Part shown: piece by piece, positions 36,319 to 44,839 of the stretch
Layout: every line of letters begins with the position of its first letter
How positions within the stretch are numbered: position 1 is the stretch's first letter
From: Falsiruegeria mediterranea M17
GTDB lineage: Bacteria > Pseudomonadota > Alphaproteobacteria > Rhodobacterales > Rhodobacteraceae
Length of the DNA: 64,000 bases
Reading direction: 5' to 3'
Assembly (NCBI RefSeq): GCF_900302455.1
Contig: NZ_ONZG01000005.1
Coordinates: 124,001 to 188,000 of the forward strand
Position numbers and translations under genes: made by a program
The notes under the pieces: generated by a model
The model's input: the letters and a program-made list of their open reading frames with translations, nothing else
The model's database searches: none
What the model was told of the DNA's origin: nothing

Positions 36319-37550
36319 GTGATCATCGCTCCATGAACCAGTGCCTTCAATTCCGCGCGTGACGGGTACGAACTCGACGGCGAGAGCTGTGTGAAAAAGA
36401 CGACCGACACATCCGCCACCGGGTCCATCCAGAAAAACGTCGACGCCATGCCGCCCCAGCTGAAATCACCCACATGGCCAGGGCAACGGGCGCGTGACGG
36501 ATCCATCACAACCGCACCGCCCAGACCAAAACCCATGCCCTCCATCGGTTGCTCGGCAAAGCTTTGTGGGCCCATCGAGGCGATGTCGCCCGGCAGATGG
36601 TTGCGCATCATGAACTTCAGCGTCTCGGGGCTGAGCAACCGGCCACCGTCGCACGTTCCACCACGACGAAGCATGTCAACGAACGCCATATAGTCGTCGA
36701 TGGTCCCGACCAGACCACCGCCACCGGAATACATGTCGGCGTTTTGAAACGGGGATTTCCCGGGGTCATCGACCAAGCGCAGGGTGTCGCTGCCAGTGCT
36801 CGCCTCGTTCAGTGCCATGGCGTCCCCCGCAAGCGGCGTGTAAAGGGACGCAAACCGGTCAACTTGCTCGGGTCCTACAGAAAACGCGGTTTCGGTCATG
36901 CCAATGGGCGAAAAGATCTCTTCGGCAAAGAAATCCGCCAAGGATTTGCCCGACACCACCTCAACCACGCGGCCCAAGATGTCTATGCTGACCGAGTATT
37001 CCCACCGCGCACCGGGTTGAAAGGCCAATGGCAAATCGGCAACCCGGTCGGCCATGTCCGCCAGCGCGCCCTGGTTGGGTTTGAACAGAATATCCTGTTC
37101 GTCCATCGCCTGGGGCAGCACGCCGGGATTGAAGGGATAACTGAGCCCGCTGGTATGGGTTAAAAGTTGGTGCAGCGTTGGGGCCTGGCTTGGCTCGACC
37201 TGATCAATGCGCTCAGCCCCTGGAACAAGGGCTTTCATGTCATTGAAAGCAGGTATGAAATTGGACACAGGCGCATCCAGATGGAACAACCCGCGTTCCG
37301 CCAGCATCATGATCGCGACCGAGGTGATCGGCTTGGTCATGGAATAGATGCGGGCCACGGTGTCCCGTTCGAACGGGAGGTCTTGTTCCAGGCTCCGCAG
37401 ACCGGTGGCGTTAAAGTACACGTCATCTCCGCCGCGCTGGATCAAAACGGAACTTCCAGCGTATTTCCGGTCACTTACATAGCGATCCATCCATGTCGCG
37501 ATACGGTTCAATCGGGTTGGGTCAAATTCAAACTGCAACGTCAAAATCAA
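36315..37550 (-). CDS. Serine hydrolase of the beta-lactamase/EstB family
   Basis: A 411-residue class C beta-lactamase-like esterase. The nucleophile motif S-x-x-K is S70-M-T-K73 in ARIYSMTKPIT. The tyrosine motif is in WEYSVSIDILGRVVE (YxV in place of YxN, as in esterases), and HVGDFSWGGMASTFFW is the third conserved block. No signal peptide is seen, so it is probably cytoplasmic. Coupled to both neighbours by 4-base overlaps, it may hydrolyse an ester or lactone in the pathway. The substrate is not known. Confidence 0.87.
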   Translation of the reverse strand: MILTLQFEFDPTRLNRIATWMDRYVSDRKYAGSSVLIQRGGDDVYFNATGLRSLEQDLPFERDTVARIYSMTKPITSVAIMMLAERGLFHLDAPVSNFIPAFNDMKALVPGAERIDQVEPSQAPTLHQLLTHTSGLSYPFNPGVLPQAMDEQDILFKPNQGALADMADRVADLPLAFQPGARWEYSVSIDILGRVVEVVSGKSLADFFAEEIFSPIGMTETAFSVGPEQVDRFASLYTPLAGDAMALNEASTGSDTLRLVDDPGKSPFQNADMYSGGGGLVGTIDDYMAFVDMLRRGGTCDGGRLLSPETLKFMMRNHLPGDIASMGPQSFAEQPMEGMGFGLGGAVVMDPSRARCPGHVGDFSWGGMASTFFWMDPVADVSVVFFTQLSPSSSYPSRAELKALVHGAMIT

Positions 37551-38344
37551 TCCTTTCCGTTCCCGTCTGCCATCTGACGGCCACGTGTTGTTGCACGCTC
37601 TCGTCCGGCGGCAACATCCGCGGCGGACACCTGAGAAATATGCATATCAAAAACCTGTGCTTCCAGCGCCATTGCCTCGCTCAGCGGCAGGCCGGTCCCG
37701 TCTGTAATCAGACGGCGAATGCGTCCCATCGTGATCGGATCGGTCGACGCAATGTGTTCGCCCAATTCCAACGCGCGTTCCATCAAGGTGTCTGCTGCGA
37801 CCACCTCGTTCACAAGACCCCACTGCAACGCCTTGTCTGCGCTTACAAATTCGCCCGTCAAGCTCATCTGTCTGGCCCGGTTTATTCCGATCAAACGCGG
37901 AAGGATCTGCGTCATGCCCCAACTTGGCGTGATGCCAACGCGGGCGTGTGTATCGGCAAAAACCGCCGTGTCAGCGGCAATAAGAAAATCCCCCAACAGC
38001 GCCAATTCCAGCCCCCCGGTGATAGCATACCCATTCACGGCGGAAATGATCGGCTTTGTACAGGCACCAGCGACGGCAAACAGGCTGTTGGGCCCATGCC
38101 ATTCGAACTGGTTCATGGCATCGTCCGCTTGTGACATCTCCTTGAGATCGACCCCAACACTGAATGCGCGCCCGTTGCCCGTCAGCACAACGGCCCGAAC
38201 CTTAGGGTTTTCGGACAACATTTTGATAGTAATCGACAATTCATCGACCAATGCGCGGGACAAGGCGTTCAATGAACCGGGGCGGTTCAACGTGACAATC
38301 GCGACTGAACCGTCATGATCAAGTTGGATTAAACCCTCTGACAT
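37547..38344 (-). CDS. Crotonase-superfamily protein (enoyl-CoA hydratase/isomerase-like), copy 1
   Basis: A 265-residue crotonase. The oxyanion-hole segments RAFSVGVDLKEM and GYAITGGLELALLGD are present. The first catalytic glutamate of classical hydratases (E144 in the rat enzyme) is kept in GGLEL. The second (E164) is replaced by His in FADTHARVGITPSWGMTQ. It is therefore unlikely to be a standard hydratase; an isomerase, lyase or thioesterase-like reaction is possible. It is coupled by overlap to the EstB-like gene and lies 1 base from the next crotonase gene. Confidence 0.88.
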   Translation of the reverse strand: MSEGLIQLDHDGSVAIVTLNRPGSLNALSRALVDELSITIKMLSENPKVRAVVLTGNGRAFSVGVDLKEMSQADDAMNQFEWHGPNSLFAVAGACTKPIISAVNGYAITGGLELALLGDFLIAADTAVFADTHARVGITPSWGMTQILPRLIGINRARQMSLTGEFVSADKALQWGLVNEVVAADTLMERALELGEHIASTDPITMGRIRRLITDGTGLPLSEAMALEAQVFDMHISQVSAADVAAGRERATTRGRQMADGNGKD

Positions 38345-38345
38345 G

Positions 38346-39098
38346 TCAGCCGATCATCCGCTGCATGGCTGGTTTTGTCTCATCACTGAACCAACCAGTT
38401 TCAGACCGGTTCGCGCCGTCCCGCATCGCCTGTTCGATAATCCTGATGACGCCGCACCTGATCTGCTGCTTGATCGAGGCATAGGTATTGGGAGGCAACT
38501 GAGCCAGGGCCTGCGCTTCGATCATGGCACGGTCACGCGAACTGCCCTCGGTCACAGCGTCAAGTATGCCATAACGGTGCGCCTCACCGGCGTCCAAAGG
38601 TTGTCCTGTCAGCATCAAGCGGCGCAAAGCATCAGGCGTCAACGTGGCGCGGGCGATCTCAAGCGGTCCGACGGGGAAATCAGCACCAACCCGAACCTCA
38701 GCCAGACCCAGTTTCGCGCGTGGGCTTGCAACGCGGATGTCGCTGCCCAAAACAAAGAACAACCCGCCCGCGATCGCGGCCCCGTCGACTGAACAGACCA
38801 CCGGCTTGGGATTGGCGAATAGGCTTAAGAATCCAACGTTTAACCCTTCGACAATGGCATTCTGTTGACCCAGGTCGAATTCCTGCGCCTCTTTCAGATC
38901 AAGGCCTGCGGAAAACACCTTGAACGGGCTGGTCAACACAATGGCGCGCACCTCTGTTTCGGCTGCAAGACCATCCATCAGATCTTTGAAGTCAAACAAA
39001 AACTCTGGGCTGAGTGCATTGACCGGCGCACGGTTCAGGCTGACTTCAACGATGCCGCCGTCGTGATTTGTTCTGTTCAGATGGTGTGTCGCGCTCAT
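38346..39098 (-). CDS. Crotonase-superfamily protein, probable enoyl-CoA isomerase, copy 2
   Basis: From the ATG at 39098 (GGAGAGGG upstream) it has 250 residues; the frame runs to 39167 inside the HxlR gene. The oxyanion segments are KVFSAGLDLKEA and AAIAGGLFFVLGSD. The first catalytic Glu position is Phe while the second is Glu (GLAEVRVG). That is the pattern of delta3,delta2-enoyl-CoA isomerases, which use a single glutamate. It overlaps the end of the upstream HxlR gene by 53 bases, so both are on one transcript. Confidence 0.88.
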   Translation of the reverse strand: MSATHHLNRTNHDGGIVEVSLNRAPVNALSPEFLFDFKDLMDGLAAETEVRAIVLTSPFKVFSAGLDLKEAQEFDLGQQNAIVEGLNVGFLSLFANPKPVVCSVDGAAIAGGLFFVLGSDIRVASPRAKLGLAEVRVGADFPVGPLEIARATLTPDALRRLMLTGQPLDAGEAHRYGILDAVTEGSSRDRAMIEAQALAQLPPNTYASIKQQIRCGVIRIIEQAMRDGANRSETGWFSDETKPAMQRMIG

Positions 39099-39597
39099 GT
39101 CCCTCTCCGTGCAAGTCTTTCGCGCGACGTGCCCGATTTTCGGCCAGTAACGCAGGGTCAATATCAACCGAGATCTGCCGCGCGTCGAGGGGTTCCGCGC
39201 AATCCGGGCAAGTGACCTTGGGTATTATGTGGTTTCCACAGGATTTATGCCGCAATTCAACCATGCCTTTTGTTCCAAGCCACTTGTCGCTCCAGGATTT
39301 CAGCATGATGATAACGGGCCACAGGTCACGGCCCTTTTCGGTCAGGTGATATTCATAGCGCACGGGCCGATTGCTATAGGCGCGTTTTTCCAGGATCCCA
39401 TCCGCGCACATGCGCTTCAGGCGTTGGCTCAGGATGTGAGGCGATGCGCCGGTCAAGCGCTGCATGTCGTCAAACCGGCTGCGGCCCATGAACATCTCGC
39501 GCAGGATCATCAGCACCCAAGGATCGCCCACCCGTTCGATCGCGCGGGACACCGGACAATGCGTATCCGCAAGATCACTTCGGCTCATCGTTGACAC
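39046..39597 (-). CDS. HxlR-family transcriptional regulator
   Basis: A 183-residue protein. Residues about 10-110 form an HxlR winged HTH: CPVSRAIERVGDPWVLMILREMFMG, RFDDMQRLTGASPHILSQRLKRM and YEYHLTEKGRDLWPVI. The C-terminal extension has a likely zinc-binding pair (KSCGNHIIPKVTCPDCAEP) and a basic tail. It is the first gene of the minus-strand acyl-CoA operon and is divergent from the GST/SDR/isomerase operon, with 73 bases between. It probably controls one or both; that is inferred from position. Confidence 0.88.
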   Translation of the reverse strand: MSTMSRSDLADTHCPVSRAIERVGDPWVLMILREMFMGRSRFDDMQRLTGASPHILSQRLKRMCADGILEKRAYSNRPVRYEYHLTEKGRDLWPVIIMLKSWSDKWLGTKGMVELRHKSCGNHIIPKVTCPDCAEPLDARQISVDIDPALLAENRARRAKDLHGEGHERDTPSEQNKSRRRHR

Positions 39598-39670
39598 CCT
39601 TCATTTTTTGTAGTCACCTTTCCCACAGACCGGGCGATCTGTCAAACTCCGGTCAATTTGAGGAGGTTTG

Positions 39671-40276
39671 ATGAAACTCTATTACGCACAGAACACTCGT
39701 GCCGTGCGCATCGCATGGCTGCTCGAAGAGCTGGGGATGGACTATGAAATTGAAAAGTTCACGCTCGGCGACCGCGCTATGCGCGAGCCGGATTACCTGA
39801 AGGTGCACCCCATGGGCCGGGTGCCCGCGCTTCAAGACAAAGGCGTGACCATCTTTGAATCAGGAGCCATCGTGCAGTATGTACTTGCCCTTTATGGCGA
39901 GGGGCGCCTGCAGCCCAAAATTGGCACACAAGAGTTCGCCAACTATTTGCAATGGCTGCATTATTGCGAAGGCATGATCATGCCTCCGATGAACACAATC
40001 GTTGTCGAAACCATCCTTTTGCCCCCTGAACGACGAACCGAGGTGAACGTGAAACGTGCAACCAAGTTGTTGAACCAGATGCTGATGGCCGTGAACAACC
40101 ACCTTGAGGGGGCAGACTTCCTGGCCGGTGAATTCACGGCCGCTGATATCATGACCGGACATTCGATCATCATGTCGGGTCGCCTGGGGGCTGATTTCTC
40201 GGACAAGCCCAATCTGCAACCCTATGCGGACCGTTTGATGGCCCGGCCTGCCCTGCAAAAGGCGTGGTCCCTATGA
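39671..40276 (+). CDS. Glutathione S-transferase family protein
   Basis: A 201-residue cytosolic GST. The start is the ATG at 39671, with AGGAGG 4 bases upstream. The N-terminal thioredoxin-like domain reads MKLYYAQNTRAVRIAWLLEELGM, with HPMGRVPALQD and FESGAIVQYVL (the cis-Pro and glutamate/serine that bind glutathione). The helical C-terminal domain has DFLAGEFTAADIMTGHSI. Together with the downstream HCCA-isomerase-like protein, also glutathione-linked in known cases, it suggests glutathione-dependent steps in this locus. The stop overlaps the SDR start (ATGA). Confidence 0.9.
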   Translation: MKLYYAQNTRAVRIAWLLEELGMDYEIEKFTLGDRAMREPDYLKVHPMGRVPALQDKGVTIFESGAIVQYVLALYGEGRLQPKIGTQEFANYLQWLHYCEGMIMPPMNTIVVETILLPPERRTEVNVKRATKLLNQMLMAVNNHLEGADFLAGEFTAADIMTGHSIIMSGRLGADFSDKPNLQPYADRLMARPALQKAWSL

Positions 40277-41007
40277 GTAATCCGATTGTTCTGATCATCG
40301 GCGCCGGGGATTACATCGGCGCGGCCATCGCCAAACGCTTTGCCAGCGGCGGGTTCACCGTCTGCATGGGCCGGCGCAATGGCGACAAGCTTGCCCCGTT
40401 GGTGGCCGAGATTGAGGCCGATGGCGGCACCGCAATCGGCTACACTCTGGACGCGCGTGACGAAGACAGCGTCACGACCGTCTTCAAACAAATCGAGGAC
40501 GAGGTCGGCCCGATCGAAACCGTAATCTACAACGTTGGCGGCAACGTGCGGTTCCCCATCCTGGACACCACGGCACGGGTCTTTCGCAAGGTCTGGGAAA
40601 TGGCTTGTTTTGCGGGCTTCCTATCGGGGCGCGAGGCGGCGCGGTACATGGTGCCCCGCGGACGCGGCAACATCTTCTTCACCGGCGCCTCTGCCTCCAT
40701 GCGGGGCAATAGCGGCTATGCGGCGTTCTCGGCTGGCAAGTCGGGACTGCGGGCCTTGGCGCAAAGCCTCGCCAAGGAACTGGGTCCCAAGAACATCCAC
40801 GTCGCGCATCTGGTTATTGATGCCGGTGTTGATACGGCCTTTGTGCGGGATCGCATCGCGCAATCCGGTCACGATCCTGATACACTGCCCGAAGATACTC
40901 TGATGAACCCAGCGTCCGTAGCCGAAGCCTATTGGACGTTGCAACATCAGACCCGAGACGCCTGGACCTTTGAACTGGACCTGCGCCCATTTGGAGAAAG
41001 ATGGTGA
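40273..41007 (+). CDS. Short-chain dehydrogenase-like protein with Phe in place of the catalytic Tyr
   Basis: A 244-residue SDR-fold protein. The Rossmann motif is GAGDYIGAAIAKRF instead of TGxxxGIG. NVGG replaces the usual NNAG. The active-site YxxxK appears as FSAGK in SGYAAFSAGKSGLRA, so the catalytic Tyr position is Phe, with another Tyr 3 residues earlier. The serine region GASASMRG is kept. It may be a divergent reductase that uses other residues or a non-catalytic homologue. It is coupled to the GST gene by ATGA overlap and overlaps the next gene by 7 bases. Confidence 0.86.
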   Translation: MSNPIVLIIGAGDYIGAAIAKRFASGGFTVCMGRRNGDKLAPLVAEIEADGGTAIGYTLDARDEDSVTTVFKQIEDEVGPIETVIYNVGGNVRFPILDTTARVFRKVWEMACFAGFLSGREAARYMVPRGRGNIFFTGASASMRGNSGYAAFSAGKSGLRALAQSLAKELGPKNIHVAHLVIDAGVDTAFVRDRIAQSGHDPDTLPEDTLMNPASVAEAYWTLQHQTRDAWTFELDLRPFGERW

Positions 41008-41603
41008 CGAAAGTAATAGATTTCTTTTATGATTTTGGGTCTCCGAACGCTTATCTGGTGCATAAGACGTTGCCCGATCTAGCCGCAGGATTTGGCGCGA
41101 CAGTAACGTATCAGCCGATCTTGCTGGGGGGCGTATTCAAAGCCACGAACAACCAAAGTCCCATGCAGGCCTTTGGCGGTGTGCGCAACAAACTGCAATA
41201 CCAGGCCCGTGAAACCCAACGATTCATCAAACGTCATGATTTGACATTTCACATGAACCCGCATTTCCCGGTGATGACCATCGGGGTGATGCGTGGAGCG
41301 ATTTTTGCCCAAGGTAAAGAGTGGGAAAACAAATACATATCCGCCATTTTTGATGCGATGTGGGTGCATGGTCAAAAAATGGACGACCCTTCCGTGATCC
41401 ACGACGTGCTTCGTGAAAACGACCTGCCCGCCGAAAAAATCTTCGAAGCCACGCAAGATCAACCGATCAAACAGGGGCTGATCGATGCCACGTCAGCGGC
41501 TGTGGATCGGGGCGTCTTTGGTTCGCCGACCATGTTTGTTGGGGATGAGATGTTTTTTGGAAAAGAAACGCTGCCCGAAATCGAAGAATCTTTGACAGCA
41601 TAA
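41001..41603 (+). CDS. 2-hydroxychromene-2-carboxylate isomerase family protein (DsbA-like fold)
   Basis: A 200-residue member of the HCCA isomerase/kappa-GST family. The N-terminus IDFFYDFGSPNAYLVHKTLP holds the catalytic Ser of this family (DFGSPNAYL). Other landmarks are QPILLGGVFKATNNQSP and the C-terminal AVDRGVFGSPTMFVGDEMFFGKE. NahD-type members isomerise a naphthalene intermediate with glutathione, but many homologues act elsewhere, so no aromatic pathway is implied. The start at 41001 has TTGGAGAAAG directly upstream; a GTG at 41004 would give a 4-base overlap instead. Confidence 0.9.
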   Translation: MVTKVIDFFYDFGSPNAYLVHKTLPDLAAGFGATVTYQPILLGGVFKATNNQSPMQAFGGVRNKLQYQARETQRFIKRHDLTFHMNPHFPVMTIGVMRGAIFAQGKEWENKYISAIFDAMWVHGQKMDDPSVIHDVLRENDLPAEKIFEATQDQPIKQGLIDATSAAVDRGVFGSPTMFVGDEMFFGKETLPEIEESLTA

Positions 41604-41610
41604 CTTAATA

Positions 41611-41635
41611 GCCCCGCCCGACTGTCGGGCGGGGC
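41611..41635. terminator. Strong hairpin between convergent operons
   Basis: GCCCCGCCCGA (41611-41621), loop CTG and TCGGGCGGGGC (41625-41635) form an 11-bp perfect stem just after the isomerase gene and 10 bases from the stop of the convergent binding-protein gene. There is no clear T-run on either side, so it may act as a bidirectional 3' end or terminator. Confidence 0.7.
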
Positions 41636-41645
41636 CTGTCGCCCA

Positions 41646-42887
41646 TCAGGGACGCTTCATCTTGCAGGTGGTCGGCGCATCGGCCGAGGCCATTTCGACC
41701 GAGTTTTCGGTCAGCAGACCAAAGCCCGAGTTGTCGAAATCATGAGCCACATCAGGGGCGTGCGCCTGAACGTGAACAGCCTGGATCGCCTGGTGGTCGG
41801 ATTCCCGCATAAGAACCTTGGTCCCCCAGATCGAGTCATGCTCCATCCCTTCAAGCGCATTTGCCACGGCGACCATATCGGTGGCCGTTCCTGCGTCATT
41901 GATCGCACGCGCCAGCATTTCGACCACGTTGGCAATGCGCGGCTGTCCCAGATCATCATCCGGATACTTCTCTTTGAACGCTTTGGCATAAGCGTCTGCG
42001 CGATCAGACACGGGCGGGTTCAGCTGTCCCTCGCCAACCAGCTTGAGCGAGCCAACACCGGATTCACCAAAGGCTGCGGTAATCCCGGTAGACGCGGCAT
42101 AGTAGGTATAGATCGGACCATCAAAGCCATTTTGCAGGACCGACTTACCCAGACCCAGCATATCCGCACCCCAGTTGCCGGTGATCACAGCATCCGCTTC
42201 GGACGCCATGATTTTGCGGCCATAAGGGGTGAAATCCTTGATCTTGCCGATGGGATGCAATTCGTTGCCGACAATCTCGATGTCGGGGCGTTTTTCGCCC
42301 AGGAACCGAACCGCCGCAGCCGCAACGGCCTTACCAAACGAATAATCCTGGCCGATGATATAGACCTTCTTGATCTCATCATTGCCCGCGATCACATCCG
42401 TCAGCGCGTCCATCTTGATGTCTGCGTTGGCATCAAAGCGGAAGTGCCAGAAGTTGCACTTGTCGTTGGTCAGCGCCGGATCAACAGCCGAATAGTTCAG
42501 GAACAACACCCGCTTGTCCGGGTTGCGTTTGTTGTGCTTGTTGATGGCATCCGTCAGCGCGTTTGCCACGCCGGACGAGTTGCCCTGAGCAATGAACCGG
42601 ATGCCCTGGTCAATTGCGACCTGCAACTGGATCAAGGACTCCTTGGCGCTGATCTTGTTGTCAAACGGCACGATCTCGAACATCTGACCGTCCAGGACAC
42701 CGCCCTGTTGGTTCACAAGCGTGTCTGCCGCAAATTCGTATTGATGCAACCCGTCCTCACCTGTCGCCGCAAACGGCCCCGACAGCGGGTCAATGAAAGC
42801 AATTTTGATATTTTCCGCGTAACCGGCTGCGGCGCTCAACGTCAGAGCCAAAGCAGTGGTCAATCCTAACAGTTTCTTGTTGCGCAT
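41646..42887 (-). CDS. ABC transporter substrate-binding protein (Liv-type), orphan
   Basis: A 413-residue type I binding protein. The start at 42887 has GGAGGAG upstream and begins a signal peptide MRNKKLLGLTTALALTLSAAAGYA cut before ENIK; the frame to 42965 is not needed. The mature start IKIAFIDPLSGPFAATGED and FIAQGNSSGVANALTDAI are typical, and KVYIIGQDYSFGKAVA marks the hinge domain. No permease or ATPase genes lie beside it, so it must use a transporter elsewhere or the one at 1448-7026. It ends a minus-strand block of acyl-CoA genes, which suggests uptake of the compound degraded by the cluster. Confidence 0.88.
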   Translation of the reverse strand: MRNKKLLGLTTALALTLSAAAGYAENIKIAFIDPLSGPFAATGEDGLHQYEFAADTLVNQQGGVLDGQMFEIVPFDNKISAKESLIQLQVAIDQGIRFIAQGNSSGVANALTDAINKHNKRNPDKRVLFLNYSAVDPALTNDKCNFWHFRFDANADIKMDALTDVIAGNDEIKKVYIIGQDYSFGKAVAAAAVRFLGEKRPDIEIVGNELHPIGKIKDFTPYGRKIMASEADAVITGNWGADMLGLGKSVLQNGFDGPIYTYYAASTGITAAFGESGVGSLKLVGEGQLNPPVSDRADAYAKAFKEKYPDDDLGQPRIANVVEMLARAINDAGTATDMVAVANALEGMEHDSIWGTKVLMRESDHQAIQAVHVQAHAPDVAHDFDNSGFGLLTENSVEMASADAPTTCKMKRP

Positions 42888-42989
42888 ATTGGATTTCTCC
42901 TCCCTAATCCAAGCCCTGGTCTGTTCTTGTTCCATGGGCCTGATCAGGGTTGCACAGTACAGCACAAAGTCAACAAAATGATTTGTTTT

Positions 42990-43787
42990 TCAAGGCTTGA
43001 AGCTTAGAAAAGCAGCAGCTTCGGTCAGCAGCCCGGAATAGTCGCGTTCCAGTTCGTCTGGAGAGACATGAAAGGCCGGCCCACCAACATTCAGGCCAAA
43101 GACACGGGCGCCATCCAGCGAGAAAACCGGAACCGCCAGGCCATTCACATCGGCGCGCCATTCGCCATATCCGGTGCAGTATCCTTTGGCTTCGAACTCG
43201 TCACAGGCCGCGTGCGCGGCTTGCGTCAGATCGGCCTCGCTTCCGACTCCGTCCTGCACCCCGTGGTCGACGGCCGCCTTCCGGGCCTCATCAGACAGGC
43301 CCGCCAGAATGGCGCGTCCGATGGCCGAACGAAAGAGCGGTAGACGTGCGCCCACATGCATAGACAGCGATACATCTTCGCGCGAGCGGTGGACCGCGAC
43401 ATAGATCACCTCGGCCCGGTGCAATTCCGCCAAAGCGGCGGTGATATAAGAGTTTGGCCCGTTGCGAAGTGTCCGCAGCACGTCCGCCGCCCGGTCGCAA
43501 ATGTCCATGCCGGCCAAAACGCCAAACCCCAACTGTAAGACACCAACGCCCAAACGATAGGTGCCGCTGCCCGGCTCATGAACCAGATAGCCCAACTGAC
43601 ACAGCGTATGTGTCAGACGCGAGATCGTGGGTTTCGGCAGGCCGGTGCGTTCGGACAGGTCCAGATTGCTCAGGCTGACCTCGTCCGGGCGAAAACAGCG
43701 CAAGACATCCAGCCCCCGCGCCAAGGCGGTTACAAAATTTCTGTCCTTGCCCTCGTCGGGGCTCGTGCCGAACTCCGTTTGCACCAT
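42990..43787 (-). CDS. IclR-family transcriptional regulator
   Basis: A 265-residue regulator with an N-terminal winged HTH (VTALARGLDVLRCF, SNLDLSERTGLPKPTISRLTHTLCQLGYL, about residues 19-70) and the C-terminal IclR effector domain (GPNSYITAALAELHRAEVIYVAVHRS, IGRAILAGLSDEARKAAV, WRADVNGLAVPVFS). It sits between the phosphotransferase gene and the binding-protein gene in the same direction, 13 bases after the former. It is a good candidate for the regulator of this operon. Confidence 0.92.
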   Translation of the reverse strand: MVQTEFGTSPDEGKDRNFVTALARGLDVLRCFRPDEVSLSNLDLSERTGLPKPTISRLTHTLCQLGYLVHEPGSGTYRLGVGVLQLGFGVLAGMDICDRAADVLRTLRNGPNSYITAALAELHRAEVIYVAVHRSREDVSLSMHVGARLPLFRSAIGRAILAGLSDEARKAAVDHGVQDGVGSEADLTQAAHAACDEFEAKGYCTGYGEWRADVNGLAVPVFSLDGARVFGLNVGGPAFHVSPDELERDYSGLLTEAAAFLSFKP

Positions 43788-43800
43788 CGCCTTCCCCGCT

Positions 43801-44829
43801 TCAGGATTTCAGGGCGGTCAGCCCATGTTCTGCAAAGACTTTGACGAAACCGCCCAACCGCATTGCGCGTTCCGGGTTCGATGCGTTGCCATCCAGCGCC
43901 CGCTTGTAAACACCCTGGATGATCGAAGCCATACGGAAAAAGTTGAACGACAGGTAGAAGCCAAAGTTGTCGATGCCCGCCAATCCGCGCCGCTCACAGT
44001 ATTTGGCGATGAACTCCTGATCCGTCGGCAACCCCAGCGATGCCCGGTCCAGGCCGGCCATCCCGCGCCCCTCTTTGCCGGGAGGCATTTGCCACTGCAT
44101 GATCACGGCCGCCAGATCGGCATAGGGGTGGCCTATGGTCGAAAGCTCCCAATCCAGCACACCCAGGCACCGGGTACCGTTCTTTTCGAACATCATGTTG
44201 TCGATGCGGTAGTCGCCATGCACCAGCGTGCGTTGGCCGTCGTCTGCCGGGATGCTGGCCTGCAGCGCCTCGATCAACGCATCCATCTTCGGGATGCTGT
44301 CCGTCTCGGACGCGCGGTATTGCTTGGTCCAACGCCCGATCTGCCGCTCATAGTAGTTGCCCGGCGGGCCATAATCCGACAGGCCAACAGCTTCGATATC
44401 AACTGAATGCAGCGCGGCCAGAACCCGGTTCATCTCGTCAATGACGGCGGTTCGAGTCTCGTTGCTTTCGCCCTCCATCGTGGGCTGGTAAAAGTTCCGC
44501 CCGTTCAGATGCTCCATCACATAAAATGCCGAGCCGATCACATCGTCATCTTCACACAGCAGATGCATCTTGGCGACCGGTACATCCGTATCCGCAAGCG
44601 CGCTCTGCACCCGAAACTCGCGATCCACCGCATGGGCGGACTTCAACAGAACCCCCGGCGGTTTGCGCCGCAGGACATAGTTCTGTTTCGGAGTTTTCAG
44701 CAGAAACGTCGGGTTCGACTGACCGGTTTCGAACTTGTCAGCCTCCAGCGGCCCTTTATATCCGGGCAGGTGTTCGCGCAGATAGGCGTCCACAACATCC
44801 AGGTCGAGAGTTTGAGCGGTGTTGGTCAT
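43801..44829 (-). CDS. Phosphotransferase family protein (ACAD10/LvaA-like kinase fold)
   Basis: A 342-residue APH-fold kinase. The ATP-binding part opens KFETGQSNPTFLL and YVLRRKPPG. The catalytic Brenner motif is LVHGDYRIDNMMFE, and the metal-binding aspartate follows in CLGVLDWELSTIGHPYADLA. This group matches the kinase half of ACAD10/11 and LvaA of the Pseudomonas levulinate pathway, which phosphorylate 4-hydroxyacyl-CoA. Its position in an acyl-CoA dehydrogenase/SDR operon fits that chemistry, but the substrate is inferred only. Confidence 0.88.
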   Translation of the reverse strand: MTNTAQTLDLDVVDAYLREHLPGYKGPLEADKFETGQSNPTFLLKTPKQNYVLRRKPPGVLLKSAHAVDREFRVQSALADTDVPVAKMHLLCEDDDVIGSAFYVMEHLNGRNFYQPTMEGESNETRTAVIDEMNRVLAALHSVDIEAVGLSDYGPPGNYYERQIGRWTKQYRASETDSIPKMDALIEALQASIPADDGQRTLVHGDYRIDNMMFEKNGTRCLGVLDWELSTIGHPYADLAAVIMQWQMPPGKEGRGMAGLDRASLGLPTDQEFIAKYCERRGLAGIDNFGFYLSFNFFRMASIIQGVYKRALDGNASNPERAMRLGGFVKVFAEHGLTALKS

Positions 44830-44839
44830 GATCTGCTCC

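Noticed and set aside
41001-41603. A naphthalene-type aromatic pathway from the HCCA isomerase homologue
   Set aside because: No ring-hydroxylating or ring-cleaving dioxygenase is present; this fold occurs in many unrelated loci.
41742-42869. A 375-codon plus-strand frame opposite the orphan binding protein
   Set aside because: The minus-strand protein has a signal peptide, ribosome binding site and family motifs; the opposite frame has none.
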